A DNA stretch of 64,000 nt from Polaribacter sp. IC066 (GTDB taxonomy: Bacteria; Bacteroidota; Bacteroidia; Flavobacteriales; Flavobacteriaceae). The DNA is taken from the NCBI RefSeq assembly GCF_007997085.1, contig NZ_VORR01000002.1, forward strand, positions 1-64,000, read 5' to 3'. The position numbers were made by a program, and so were the translations under genes. Positions 36,945 to 45,772 of this stretch are shown here, piece by piece. Position 1 is the first letter of the stretch, and each line of letters begins with the position of its first letter. The notes below the pieces were generated by a model, which saw only the letters and a program-made list of their open reading frames with translations, did no database searches and was not told where the DNA came from.

Positions 36945-37000
36945 AAAGCTAAAAGCTAAAAGCTAAAAGCTAAAAGCCTAAAGCCTAGAGCTAAAAGCTA
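36945..37000. repeat. Heptamer tandem repeat, eight units of AAAGCTA type
   Basis: Eight consecutive 7-bp units lie here: four AAAGCTA, two AAAGCCT, one AGAGCTA and one AAAGCTA. The array lies 3 bp from the stop codon (37004-37006) of the polyferredoxin gene, in its 3' region. Confidence 0.85.
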
Positions 37001-37003
37001 AAC

Positions 37004-38626
37004 CTATTTCTTATTCACCAATTCCATTAAATCAATATCATTTCCTAGTAAAATTTCAGTCGGATTTATTCTTCCTTCTTCTGGGCCGTTCTCTAATTTT
37101 AAAACACCTCTTGGGCAAACAGCAGAACATATACCACAGCCTACACAACTAGAACGTACAATATTTTCACCTTTTTGGGCGTAGGCTCTTACATCAATTC
37201 CTTGTTCACAATAGGTTGAACAGTTTCCGCAAGAAATACACTGTCCGCCATTGGTAGTTATTCTAAAACGTGATTTAAAACGTTGAATAAAACCTAAATA
37301 CGCTGCTAATGGACAGCCAAAACGGCACCAAACACGATTTCCAAAAATAGGATAGAAACCAGTACCAATAACACCTGCAAAAATAGCACCGATTAAAAAA
37401 CCATAAATATCTTGAATTGTTTGTGTTTTGATTCCGATTACTTCGCCAGCCCCTGAATAGAATGTGTACAAAGCAAAACCTGTCATCACCAAAACAAAAA
37501 TTAACACCGAATGAATTACAATACGCTCTACCCGCCAAGAAAGGAGCGTTTTGCTAGACAGCTGTCTGTAAGGATCTCCTAATGTTTCTGCCAAACCACC
37601 ACAACCACAAACCCAAGAACAATACCATCTTTTACCAAAGAAATAAACCATTACAGGAACTACCACGACTGTTAAAACGACGCCCCAGACTAAAATAAAC
37701 AAACCAAATGTTCCGCTTGCAAGTAGTTCGTCTAAATTCCATTTAAAGAAAAAATCATAGTCTAAAGGAAAGGCATTTTTAAAGTCGTACCAAGGTTTAT
37801 CAAAACGAACTAAAATTTCTGGAATTAAAAAAGCAAATACAATTTGAAAGAACAAAACAGACGTTGTTCTTAAAATTTGATATTTACTGTGGCGGTATTT
37901 TATGTACATTCTTACAGCCATAACCGTCATCACGGTGCAATATAAAAAACCATATAAAAACCATTGACTGGCAGGATTACCGCTTGTAAATTTACTAATA
38001 GGGTCTACTAAATACACCCAGTTTACGATAAAATCTGGATAAAAATAAAGCAGAATATAAAAAGTCACCAAAAATATAAAGGCAAACCAACCAATCCAGC
38101 CACGGTTTGTAGCTGCGTTTAAAAATATGCCATCGTTTTTAATTCCTGGTTTACCTAATAGCACAACATCAGGAACGATGTATAGCAGTGCACCAATAAT
38201 ACCCAAGCCAAAAGTTAAAAACCAAGCGAGTGCTGTGTTGTCAGCAGCGAAACCTTTACCTGCTTTTTTTGCAAGTGTAAAACTTGTGCTATGAAGTTTG
38301 CCTGAAATTTTGTATTGATATTGTTGTCCTTTTTTAGTCCAATTTTTTTCAGCATTGTATTTTGCAATTAAAGCATCGTAATAATTGTTAGATGTTTCAA
38401 TTGCAGTAATTACTTTGTCAGAAAAAGCAAAAATATTTAAATCTTCTTTATCAACAATTGCTTTAGAAAGTTCGTCTTTGATGATTTCACTTTTATATCC
38501 CTTTTCGGAAATAAAAGTATCTAATTCTTGCGGAGTTAAACTAAATGAACCTGTAAAAATAGCTCCTATAAAAAGGGCTAATCCTATTAAAAAGATTACT
38601 AAACCTGTCTGTTGTATAAATTTCAC
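37004..38626 (-). CDS. Membrane polyferredoxin (NosR/NapH-like 4Fe-4S protein)
   Basis: The 540-residue protein has about seven membrane helices. It carries the cysteine pairs WYCSWVCGCGG and WCRFGCPLAAY typical of NapH/NosR/CcoG-type proteins. Two classic 4Fe-4S ferredoxin motifs follow near the C-terminus (CISCGNCSTYC and CVGCGICSAVCP). It should pass electrons across the inner membrane. No nos, nap or nrf gene lies nearby; instead an FAD oxidoreductase gene lies 59 bp upstream on the same strand and could be its electron source or sink. Confidence 0.85.
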   Translation of the reverse strand: MKFIQQTGLVIFLIGLALFIGAIFTGSFSLTPQELDTFISEKGYKSEIIKDELSKAIVDKEDLNIFAFSDKVITAIETSNNYYDALIAKYNAEKNWTKKGQQYQYKISGKLHSTSFTLAKKAGKGFAADNTALAWFLTFGLGIIGALLYIVPDVVLLGKPGIKNDGIFLNAATNRGWIGWFAFIFLVTFYILLYFYPDFIVNWVYLVDPISKFTSGNPASQWFLYGFLYCTVMTVMAVRMYIKYRHSKYQILRTTSVLFFQIVFAFLIPEILVRFDKPWYDFKNAFPLDYDFFFKWNLDELLASGTFGLFILVWGVVLTVVVVPVMVYFFGKRWYCSWVCGCGGLAETLGDPYRQLSSKTLLSWRVERIVIHSVLIFVLVMTGFALYTFYSGAGEVIGIKTQTIQDIYGFLIGAIFAGVIGTGFYPIFGNRVWCRFGCPLAAYLGFIQRFKSRFRITTNGGQCISCGNCSTYCEQGIDVRAYAQKGENIVRSSCVGCGICSAVCPRGVLKLENGPEEGRINPTEILLGNDIDLMELVNKK

Positions 38627-38685
38627 AATAATAATTTTATGTTATAAGTTTTAGTTGAAAGACTTTTATGGGTGCTTACTCTCAT

Positions 38686-40032
38686 TTAAAGGCTAAAAAT
38701 TCGTTTCCAACTTTTTTTCTTTAGTTGGATGTTGGTGTTGTTTTCTTGATTAAATTTCGATAGAATTTCAACCTCATATAATTTATAAAATTCAGGGTCA
38801 AAATTAGCATCTGATAAAAATTCTAAAACATGTGCAATCGGTTTATTTTCTGTGAGCCATTTGTCAAAAATTTCATGACGCATTCTAATTCCGAATGTAT
38901 TAATCCCTAAAAATTGATGGGTGTTTTTATCATAGGAAATAGTAATACAAATATTTTCTTTTGGATGTTGCCATTGAAAATATTTTTCATGCTCCAGTTT
39001 ATCTCGTTCACTAAATACCCACCCATAAGTTTGATATTCGATATCTAAAAACTTGGCAGAATTAAACCAGTGTCCTGGGTTGTACTCCCTTTTTTTGCCG
39101 CAAATTGTTTGCGCTAATGCTTCGCCCATCATGCGGCCTGTATACCAAACAGCTTCAATATTTCTGCGCTGTCCTATGGCTTCATGTTGTTCTGCACAAT
39201 CGCCAATGGCATAAACGTGGGGTATGTTGGTTTCTAAAAAACGATTGACTAAAATTCCACGTTTTGTTGCAATGTTAGAATCCTTTAAAAAATCAATATT
39301 GGGTACAACACCGGCGGTTAAACCCACTACATTACAAAATATTTCTTCGCCAGTTTCTTCAATAATAATCGATTTTACAGTGCCATTTTCATCCGCTTTA
39401 ATCTCTTTTAAATTAGTGCTTAAACGCAAATCGATATGGTGTTCTTTGATGTGTTTAGTAATCATTTCTGATTCTTGTGTTGGTAAAACCCCATTCCAGA
39501 AACTAGCTTCACGTACTAAAAAGGTAACCGGAATTTTTCTACTTCTTAACATTTCTGCCAATTCAATACCAATCAATCCACCACCAACAATTACAGCTCT
39601 CTTGCAAACCTCTTTATTGGGCGCATGTTTTTCTAGATTCTCTAAATCTTGTTTGTGGTACATGCCCATAACGCCTTTTAAATCTTGCCCTGGCCAGCCA
39701 AATTTATTCGGTTTAGAGCCCGTAGCAATAATTAATTTATCATAAGCAAGTGTAGAAGAATCTTTAAATGTGAGTATTTTTTCATCCGTATTTAAATGAG
39801 TTACAAAACCTTCTTTTAAGTCGATGCTATTTTTATCCCAAAACCAGTTTTCATACGGTTGTGTGTGTTCAAATTTCATGTGCCCCATGTACACATACAT
39901 GAGCGCGGTTCTTGAGAAAAAGTATTTGGATTCTGCAGAGACGATCGTAATTTTTTTATCAGAATTTTTTCGGATATGCCTTGCAGCCGTAACTCCAGAA
40001 ATTCCGTTTCCGATAATAACAATATGTTCCAT
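38686..40032 (-). CDS. NAD(P)/FAD-dependent oxidoreductase (nitrite-reductase-like flavoprotein)
   Basis: The 448-residue flavoprotein has an N-terminal FAD-binding Rossmann motif (VIIGNGISGVTAARHIR), a second one for NAD(P) (RAVIVGGGLIGIELAEML) and the FAD-closing HVYAIGDCAE. It resembles the FAD module of NirB and rubredoxin reductases. A C-terminal region of about 130 residues is unusual for that group. It precedes the polyferredoxin gene and the two are likely a small redox operon. A palindrome at 40144 lies in the divergent promoter region. Confidence 0.87.
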   Translation of the reverse strand: MEHIVIIGNGISGVTAARHIRKNSDKKITIVSAESKYFFSRTALMYVYMGHMKFEHTQPYENWFWDKNSIDLKEGFVTHLNTDEKILTFKDSSTLAYDKLIIATGSKPNKFGWPGQDLKGVMGMYHKQDLENLEKHAPNKEVCKRAVIVGGGLIGIELAEMLRSRKIPVTFLVREASFWNGVLPTQESEMITKHIKEHHIDLRLSTNLKEIKADENGTVKSIIIEETGEEIFCNVVGLTAGVVPNIDFLKDSNIATKRGILVNRFLETNIPHVYAIGDCAEQHEAIGQRRNIEAVWYTGRMMGEALAQTICGKKREYNPGHWFNSAKFLDIEYQTYGWVFSERDKLEHEKYFQWQHPKENICITISYDKNTHQFLGINTFGIRMRHEIFDKWLTENKPIAHVLEFLSDANFDPEFYKLYEVEILSKFNQENNTNIQLKKKSWKRIFSL

Positions 40033-40143
40033 GGTTTGTAGGTTGTTGGGTTTATGTCGAAGTTAATATGAAGAACTTAAATTTTAATAGCAATTTAGAA
40101 TTGATTTAAATAAAAAACAAATTGATTTTAAAGAATTTTGTAA

Positions 40144-40168
40144 GTAAGTCATTTTTTAATTGACTTAC
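40144..40168. promoter_or_regulatory. Perfect palindrome, candidate operator
   Basis: GTAAGTCA (40144-40151) and TGACTTAC (40161-40168) are exact reverse complements, 9 bp apart. They lie between the divergent oxidoreductase and outer-membrane protein genes, 28 bp before the latter's ATG. The size and spacing fit a dimeric regulator. Confidence 0.5.
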
Positions 40169-40195
40169 CTTGTGATTTAAACAAAATCAATCAAA

Positions 40196-41089
40196 ATGAA
40201 CTTTAAATTCATAAAAACAGCTTTTTTAGTCTTTGTTCTTATCAGTATTCATTTGGTTGCACAAAACGATTCAGATGTTGATAGCGAATTAAGTGCAATG
40301 CAAGCCAGTAATATTCAATTTTATACACCTTCTAAATTACTAAACAAAGGTCAATGGGATATTAAGTTTTTTAATAACTTATACACAGAAATAGTAGCTA
40401 AATTTAACGGTGTAAAAAGGGCTAAGGCAAGAGAAACCTATTTTACATCGACGCTAGATATTTTTACAGGAGTTACAGATAACAACAGGGTAAACATTGG
40501 TTTGTTATTAGCGTACAGATCTAATACTATAAATGGTAAAAAAGCAACGGCGGTTTTTAATTTTGCTGATGATGTTCGTTCAAGAAATAGTTTGTCTTCT
40601 TTTGCGCCTGCATTAAAATGGCAGCCCATAGAAAATACCGATAAATTTTCTATTCAGAGTGCTTTTCATATTCCTTTAGTAGTTGAAGAAAAGGACATCA
40701 ATCGTGTTTTTTTAGATCAAACTGCATACATGTTTCAAAATAGATTTCTTTATGATTATACATTACCAAGCGGCAATTGGCAATTGTTTACAGAATTAAA
40801 TACAGAATATAATTTTGGCGAAGATGCTAGTTTTGCCAACAATACTTTTGTGATTGCTCCTGGGTTTTTTATAAGTTATTTTCCACATAATAAGTCTACC
40901 GTATTCGTTTCGGTACAGCATTACCAACGTTTTGGAGATTTTACACAAGATTTTACCACAATGGGTTTTGGGGGCAAATATCAATTGACAGAAGTTTTAA
41001 ATTTAGAAGTTTTGTACAACAAATTTGTAAGAGGAAACGATACTGGTTTGGGGCAAAGTTTTAACATGGGTTTAAGGGCGTTGTTCTAA
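40196..41089 (+). CDS. Outer-membrane beta-barrel protein, unknown substrate
   Basis: The 297-residue protein has a signal peptide (AFLVFVLISIHLVAQ) and then mostly amphipathic beta strands, ending in LGQSFNMGLRALF with a terminal Phe. The opening MQASNIQFYTPSKLLNKGQWDIKFFNNLYTE is shared by flavobacterial transporter-like barrels. Function is not known. It is the first of a group running to the GH113-like gene 28 bp downstream, which may process a substrate that it binds or passes. Confidence 0.7.
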   Translation: MNFKFIKTAFLVFVLISIHLVAQNDSDVDSELSAMQASNIQFYTPSKLLNKGQWDIKFFNNLYTEIVAKFNGVKRAKARETYFTSTLDIFTGVTDNNRVNIGLLLAYRSNTINGKKATAVFNFADDVRSRNSLSSFAPALKWQPIENTDKFSIQSAFHIPLVVEEKDINRVFLDQTAYMFQNRFLYDYTLPSGNWQLFTELNTEYNFGEDASFANNTFVIAPGFFISYFPHNKSTVFVSVQHYQRFGDFTQDFTTMGFGGKYQLTEVLNLEVLYNKFVRGNDTGLGQSFNMGLRALF

Positions 41090-41116
41090 TAAAAAGGACT
41101 ATTTTTAGGGAGATTT

Positions 41117-42118
41117 ATGAAAACAAAAAATCTCTTTTTATTCGCACTTATTTTGGCACATTTCTCGTGTACAGGTCAAACCAAAAAAATTAACGGATTA
41201 AGCTTTGTGGCCTCAAGAGATTCTATCGATGTTACACATATAGCGCCCGTTTTAAAGGCACAAAGTAATTATGTTGCCTTGATGCCTTTTGGTTTTATAA
41301 AAAAATTGGCATCGCCTCAAATAATACATAATACCAAAAGACAATGGTTCGGAGAAACTGAAAACGGATTGTTACAATACGCAAAAGAGTTTCAAAAGAA
41401 CAGCATAAAAATTATGGTAAAACCCCAGATTTGGGTTTGGAATGGCGAATTTACAGGATTGATAGAAATGGATTCTGAAGAAAATTGGTTAATGTTAGAA
41501 GAATCGTACAGCGCTTTTATACTCACGTATGCAAAAGCTGCGCAAAATTTAAAGGCAGATATGTTTTGTATAGGAACCGAACTAGAAAAATTTGTACAGA
41601 ACAGACCTCAATATTGGCTAGGGTTAATCAAAGAAATTAGAAAAGTTTACTTTGGTAAATTAACCTACGCTGCAAATTGGGACGAGTTTAAAAGAATTCC
41701 TTTTTGGGGAGAAATCGATTTTATTGGCATTGATGCTTATTTTCCTTTGAGTGATCAAAAAGCGCCAACAATACAAGAGTTTGAAATGGGTTGGAAACCC
41801 CATAAAAAGGAAATTATGAAAATTCAAAAACAATTTAACAAACCTGTTTTGTTTACCGAATTTGGGTATAGAAGTGTAGATTTTAATGGTAAAAAACCCT
41901 GGGACTCTAACAGAGTAGAAGGGAACATTAATTTACAAGCGCAAGCAAATGGCCTGCAAGCAATTCATAATCAATTTTGGAACGAAGAGTGGTTTGCAGG
42001 TGGTTTTATTTGGAAATGGTTTCATCGTCATGATAAAGTTGGTGGTCAAAATAATAATAGATTTACGCCACAAAATAAACCTGCAGAGGTTTTATTGCAG
42101 CAATTATATAGGCAATAA
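41117..42118 (+). CDS. GH113-like glycoside hydrolase, exported
   Basis: The 333-residue protein has a signal sequence (LFLFALILAHFSCTGQ, perhaps lipid-anchored at Cys18, although the lipobox is imperfect). A TIM barrel follows. The two catalytic glutamates expected for clan GH-A are visible: E155 in CIGTELEKF and E248 in KPVLFTEFGYRS. Family GH113 contains beta-1,4-mannanases. The barrel protein upstream may deliver the product. Substrate assignment is by family only. Confidence 0.82.
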   Translation: MKTKNLFLFALILAHFSCTGQTKKINGLSFVASRDSIDVTHIAPVLKAQSNYVALMPFGFIKKLASPQIIHNTKRQWFGETENGLLQYAKEFQKNSIKIMVKPQIWVWNGEFTGLIEMDSEENWLMLEESYSAFILTYAKAAQNLKADMFCIGTELEKFVQNRPQYWLGLIKEIRKVYFGKLTYAANWDEFKRIPFWGEIDFIGIDAYFPLSDQKAPTIQEFEMGWKPHKKEIMKIQKQFNKPVLFTEFGYRSVDFNGKKPWDSNRVEGNINLQAQANGLQAIHNQFWNEEWFAGGFIWKWFHRHDKVGGQNNNRFTPQNKPAEVLLQQLYRQ

Positions 42119-42201
42119 TTTATTTTTGAAACATGACGAAAGTCGTAGAAAACCATTGTATAGAAAGTTAAATTTGTAGTATCATTTTAAAATAATTCCT
42201 T

Positions 42202-43035
42202 ATGAAAAATATAATAGTACCCATTGATTTTTCTGAATATTCAGAATATGCCTTAAAAGCGGCGGCACTTTTATCAAAAAAAACAGCCGTAACGGTGTAT
42301 GCTTTGCATATGCTAGATATTCATGAAGTAAGTTTGTCACAAAGCCCTGAATACAGTCAAGAAAAGGCTGTGTTTTTATTAAAATTAGCAGAAAAAAGAT
42401 TCAAAGAATTTTTAAAAAAAGACTACTTACAAGATGTTAAAGTTGTTCCTATTATTAAGCACTATAAAGTTTTTAGTGAGGTAAATTCTATAGCAAAAGA
42501 AGTAGATGCAGACTTTATAATTATGGGGTCTCATGGAGCAAGTGGGCTAAAAGAATTTTTTATGGGCTCTAATACAGAAAAAGTAATTCGATATGCAGAA
42601 GTGCCAGTTTTGGTTGTTAAACATGAGCTATTCGATATTAATTTTTCTGATATTGTTTTTGCTACAGATTTCTCTGAAGAGTCTATTGCTACCTTTAAAA
42701 AAATGCTCAATTCATTAGATTTTTTAAATGCTAGAAAGCACCTTTTATATGTGAACTTGCCAAATGAAAATTTTAAGACAACGCCAGAAATGGATTTTTT
42801 AGCAAATAATTTTTTAATGCAAGCAGAAGGAAATGTAGATCGATTAATTAATGTTAATTTTGTGTGTGCAAAATCTATTGAAGATGGTATTTTAACGTTT
42901 TCAAATTTAATAGGTGCCGATCTAATAACGCTAATTACAAATGGCAGAAAAGGATTGTCTCATGTTTTTACAGGGAGTATTTCTGAAGATATTTCAAACC
43001 ATGCTGCGCTACCAATTATGACTTTTAAAATTTAA
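42202..43035 (+). CDS. Universal stress protein with two UspA domains
   Basis: The 277-residue protein has two tandem UspA folds. The first (about 1-145) starts NIIVPIDFSEYSEYALKAA and has the ATP-binding pattern GSHGASGLKEFFMGSNTEKVIRYAEVPVLVV. The second (about 150-277) has VFATDFSEES and a less complete ITNGRKGLSHVFTGSISEDISNHAALPIM. Such proteins bind ATP and respond to starvation or redox stress. It is 8 bp before the lipoprotein gene. Confidence 0.9.
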   Translation: MKNIIVPIDFSEYSEYALKAAALLSKKTAVTVYALHMLDIHEVSLSQSPEYSQEKAVFLLKLAEKRFKEFLKKDYLQDVKVVPIIKHYKVFSEVNSIAKEVDADFIIMGSHGASGLKEFFMGSNTEKVIRYAEVPVLVVKHELFDINFSDIVFATDFSEESIATFKKMLNSLDFLNARKHLLYVNLPNENFKTTPEMDFLANNFLMQAEGNVDRLINVNFVCAKSIEDGILTFSNLIGADLITLITNGRKGLSHVFTGSISEDISNHAALPIMTFKI

Positions 43036-43043
43036 AATCTTTT

Positions 43044-43793
43044 ATGAAATTAAAATATATAGCGTTTGTTTTTTGTGTTTTAATATTTTGTGTCTCTTGT
43101 TCTGTAGATAACGATGAAATAATCCCAAGAGACTTGCAAGAATATATAGCTGCAAATAGCGATAGTGAATTAAACGATGTTATTGCATACGCCGCAAATG
43201 CAGATGCCAATTTAGCATTGACTTATATTTTCTATTATCCGGTTGATGGTGCTACAGAAATAAAATATTTTGAAACAGAAAATGCCACTGTAGATGAAAA
43301 TAATTTTGCTAATTATACAAGAAAAATTTTAGCAGAAACGGCTATTTTTGGCGGAAAGTTAAAACGTTTTTCACGATCAGGTGCTGGTGAATCTTGGTGC
43401 ATTGTTACCTATTTAACAGGGGGTAAATTAAATAGATCAGCACCGATAAGATTAAAAAATGCAACGAACCCAACAAACTGGAAAAATGAGGTTGCCATAG
43501 AATATACTACTCCTTTAGAACCCAAATTTACTTGGTCAGACTTCGGTATTACAGATAATGACATTTATTTTCAAGTGCTTACAGATGAAGAAAATGATTT
43601 TATTTCAGGAATTTATACGCGCAATAATTTTTTTCAATATTATGATATTTCAGATACAGATCAAGACCTTGTTATCAATACAAAAAATCCGCCAAGTTTA
43701 ATTTTAGATGCTACCTATAATTTTACTTTAATGGCTCTAAGTAAAGATAATTGGGTGAATTTGATGATTCAGAAATCATTTGTAGTCAAATAA
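43044..43793 (+). CDS. Hypothetical lipoprotein
   Basis: The 249-residue protein has a lipoprotein signal (FVFCVLIFCVSCSVDNDE, probable lipidated Cys). The mature part begins with an acidic linker and then a beta-sandwich-like chain (ANADANLALTYIFYYPVDGATEIKYFE...). I recognise no domain with certainty. It follows the universal stress gene by 8 bp. It is the last intact gene before a stretch of decayed sequence. Confidence 0.65.
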   Translation: MKLKYIAFVFCVLIFCVSCSVDNDEIIPRDLQEYIAANSDSELNDVIAYAANADANLALTYIFYYPVDGATEIKYFETENATVDENNFANYTRKILAETAIFGGKLKRFSRSGAGESWCIVTYLTGGKLNRSAPIRLKNATNPTNWKNEVAIEYTTPLEPKFTWSDFGITDNDIYFQVLTDEENDFISGIYTRNNFFQYYDISDTDQDLVINTKNPPSLILDATYNFTLMALSKDNWVNLMIQKSFVVK

Positions 43794-44016
43794 TGAACTG
43801 CAAAACATGTGTGTTTCGCTTGTTTTTTTTAGCAATATATAAATAAATTTAAAGGTTTTTTATCTCTGTAATTTGTTGTTTTTAAGAATGCACATCAAAA
43901 TAGTTTTTTAAACTAGAAAATAATTGAAGATAAACGGAATTGGTTAAACAGCATGCGTTTTGGTCTGTCTTCTAGTTAATATACTTCTTTTTGTGCCTTT
44001 TGCTTTAGATCATAAT

Positions 44017-44303
44017 ATGAATTTGCGATGTGCGGGTATTTTGTTAGCTAGAGTGACTAATCATTTTTTTTAAATTCGGAATATAGGTATACAGTTTCCG
44101 ATAAAAAATGGCTGGCAATTCAGACGAATATTTTTGCTGATATGAGTTTTTGGCGAAATCCTGAAAAGAATCCTAATAATTTTTTTAAGTTTGATAGTTT
44201 AAAATGTTACAGTAGTGTTAGTTTGCCCTGTATCAGTAACAAAATATACAAAGCTATTTTTAAAGTAGATTTTAGTTTTGGTATGCTCATTCCAAAAAAA
44301 TAA
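44017..44303 (+). pseudogene. Remnant of an outer-membrane (surface-antigen-like) protein C-terminus
   Basis: An ATG at 44017 reads MNLRCAGILLARVTNHFF and hits TAA after a T8 run (44064-44071). The shifted frame continues to 44303 as LNSEYRYTVSDKKWLAIQ, ..., IYKAIFKVDFSFGM, the pattern of the last strands of a BamA/D15-type barrel. One missing T explains the break. The N-terminal part is not recognisable upstream, so it is probably a decayed gene. The rest of 43794-44414 shows nothing else I can name. Confidence 0.45.
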
Positions 44304-44414
44304 TGCTGAAGGAGGTTTAATTTTTGGTAGTATTCAATATTTTTAGTGATAATTTAACGTATTATTCTTTGAGATGAGGTTCTAGATGTTAGTTTTGTAA
44401 AAAATAAAATTATA

Positions 44415-45143
44415 ATGAGAACGTTTGCAGTTGGTGATATTCATGGAGGTTTTAAAGCGTTGGTGCAAGTTCTAAATCAGTTAGAAATACAAGAGGAGGA
44501 TACCATTATTTTTATGGGAGATTATGTTGATGGTTGGAGCGAATCTGCCCAAGTAATCGAATTCTTGATTAATGTGTCACAAAAAATTAACTGTATTTTT
44601 ATCAAAGGAAATCATGATGTTTGGTGTCAGAATTGGTTAAAAGATAAATCTGTAAATCCGTCTTGGTATTTGCACGGAGGTAAAGAAACGATAGATAGTT
44701 ATGAGGGTTTTTCTGATGATGAAAAGAAACAACATTTAATATTCTTTGAGAATATGCCTTTTTATTATTTAGATAGCGACCATAGATTGTTTTTGCATGC
44801 AGGTTTTACTTCGATGCACGGCGTTGAAAAAGAAGCGTTTTCGCATACTTTCTGCACAGACAGAACTTTATGGGAAATGGCTTTGGCAATAGATAAAAAA
44901 ATGGCTAAAAACAGTGCGAATTATCCTAAAAGGCTAACGCATTATAAGGAAATTTACATTGGTCATACGCCTACAACGAATTACGCAGAAACGGTACCAA
45001 TGAAAGCAATTAATATTTGGAATGTTGACACTGGAGCTGCCTTTAAAGGACGAGTTACAGCAATGAATATAGACACAAAGGTTTTTTTTCAGAGCGATTG
45101 TTTACCAGATTTATATCCTAATGAAAAAGGAAGAAATAAATAA
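44415..45143 (+). CDS. Calcineurin-like metallophosphatase (bis(5'-nucleosyl)-tetraphosphatase/PP1-type)
   Basis: The 242-residue enzyme has a complete set of metal-binding motifs: VGDIHGGF (D8, H10), MGDYVDGW, KGNHDVW and later HAGFT and GHTPTTN. It resembles small PrpE/ApaH-type serine/threonine or dinucleotide phosphatases. It stands alone between two decayed regions, so its partners are unknown. Confidence 0.9.
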   Translation: MRTFAVGDIHGGFKALVQVLNQLEIQEEDTIIFMGDYVDGWSESAQVIEFLINVSQKINCIFIKGNHDVWCQNWLKDKSVNPSWYLHGGKETIDSYEGFSDDEKKQHLIFFENMPFYYLDSDHRLFLHAGFTSMHGVEKEAFSHTFCTDRTLWEMALAIDKKMAKNSANYPKRLTHYKEIYIGHTPTTNYAETVPMKAINIWNVDTGAAFKGRVTAMNIDTKVFFQSDCLPDLYPNEKGRNK

Positions 45144-45161
45144 GTGCCTTCTTTCTTTTAA

Positions 45162-45386
45162 ACTATTTCTAAAGTTATAGCTGTAACTTTAGATGCAATA
45201 GGTGCAACGTTTAAAGAGGCTGTCTTAAGTTTTGAAAAAAAATATTTTAGAGGTTTTTATCGAGCACTAGTAATGTTTTTTTTGATTTTAATACACTTAT
45301 TCTTTATCCTACTACGTTTATTTTTTAAAAAGCGCAAATACTACTACATTCCTTTTTTTGATATCCAAATCGTCATTTTAATGTAA
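45162..45386 (+). other. Open stretch without a usable start, possible gene remnant
   Basis: Seventy-four codons stay open after a TAA, but the only ATG is at 45273. They encode KEAVLSFEKKYFRGFYRALV, then a hydrophobic segment (MFFLILIHLFFILLRLFFKKRKYYY) and a stop. It might be a remnant of a membrane protein or a 37-residue protein starting at 45273. No homologue is recognised. Confidence 0.25.
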
Positions 45387-45431
45387 ATTTGGGTTTTCAA
45401 TTATTTTTATGAACTTATAATTCCCCCAATT

Positions 45432-45650
45432 ATGAAAAAGAATACTTTAAAATAAGCAGCAATTCTTTTAGGAGTTGCAATGGGCCTGTGTCTTTTAGAC
45501 CTTAATCTACCAACCATATCTAGCATAAATTCTTTAGCAGACGGTTTTACGGTTATAACATTTTTCTATTGTTTCTTTCCCTATTTAATTTTAGCCTTTA
45601 ATTTATTTGGTAAATTTTTGAAATCCTTTCTGAAACTTGATACAAACTAG
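45432..45650 (+). pseudogene. Small membrane protein gene interrupted by an early stop
   Basis: ATG at 45432 reads MKKNTLK and then a TAA at codon 8 (45453-45455). The same frame continues without a break as AAILLGVAMGLCLLDLNLP, ..., FFYCFFPYLILAFNLFGKF, ending at TAG 45648-45650: 73 codons in all. The coding character across the stop suggests a recent nonsense mutation. Alternatively it starts at the internal ATG at 45480. Confidence 0.45.
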
Positions 45651-45772
45651 TTTTTAGTTGTAAGTTAAAATTAGTTTACAAGTTATTAATCTAAAGAAGG
45701 TTGCTTTTTATCGAATATTAATTTCTGAATCACTTTTAAAAGTGAACTTTGTATATCCTCTAAAAAATAAAT

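Noticed and set aside
43901..43975. Frame reading NWLNSMRFGLSSS as part of a barrel gene
   Set aside because: Too short, and it could not be joined to the remnant at 44017 without several changes.
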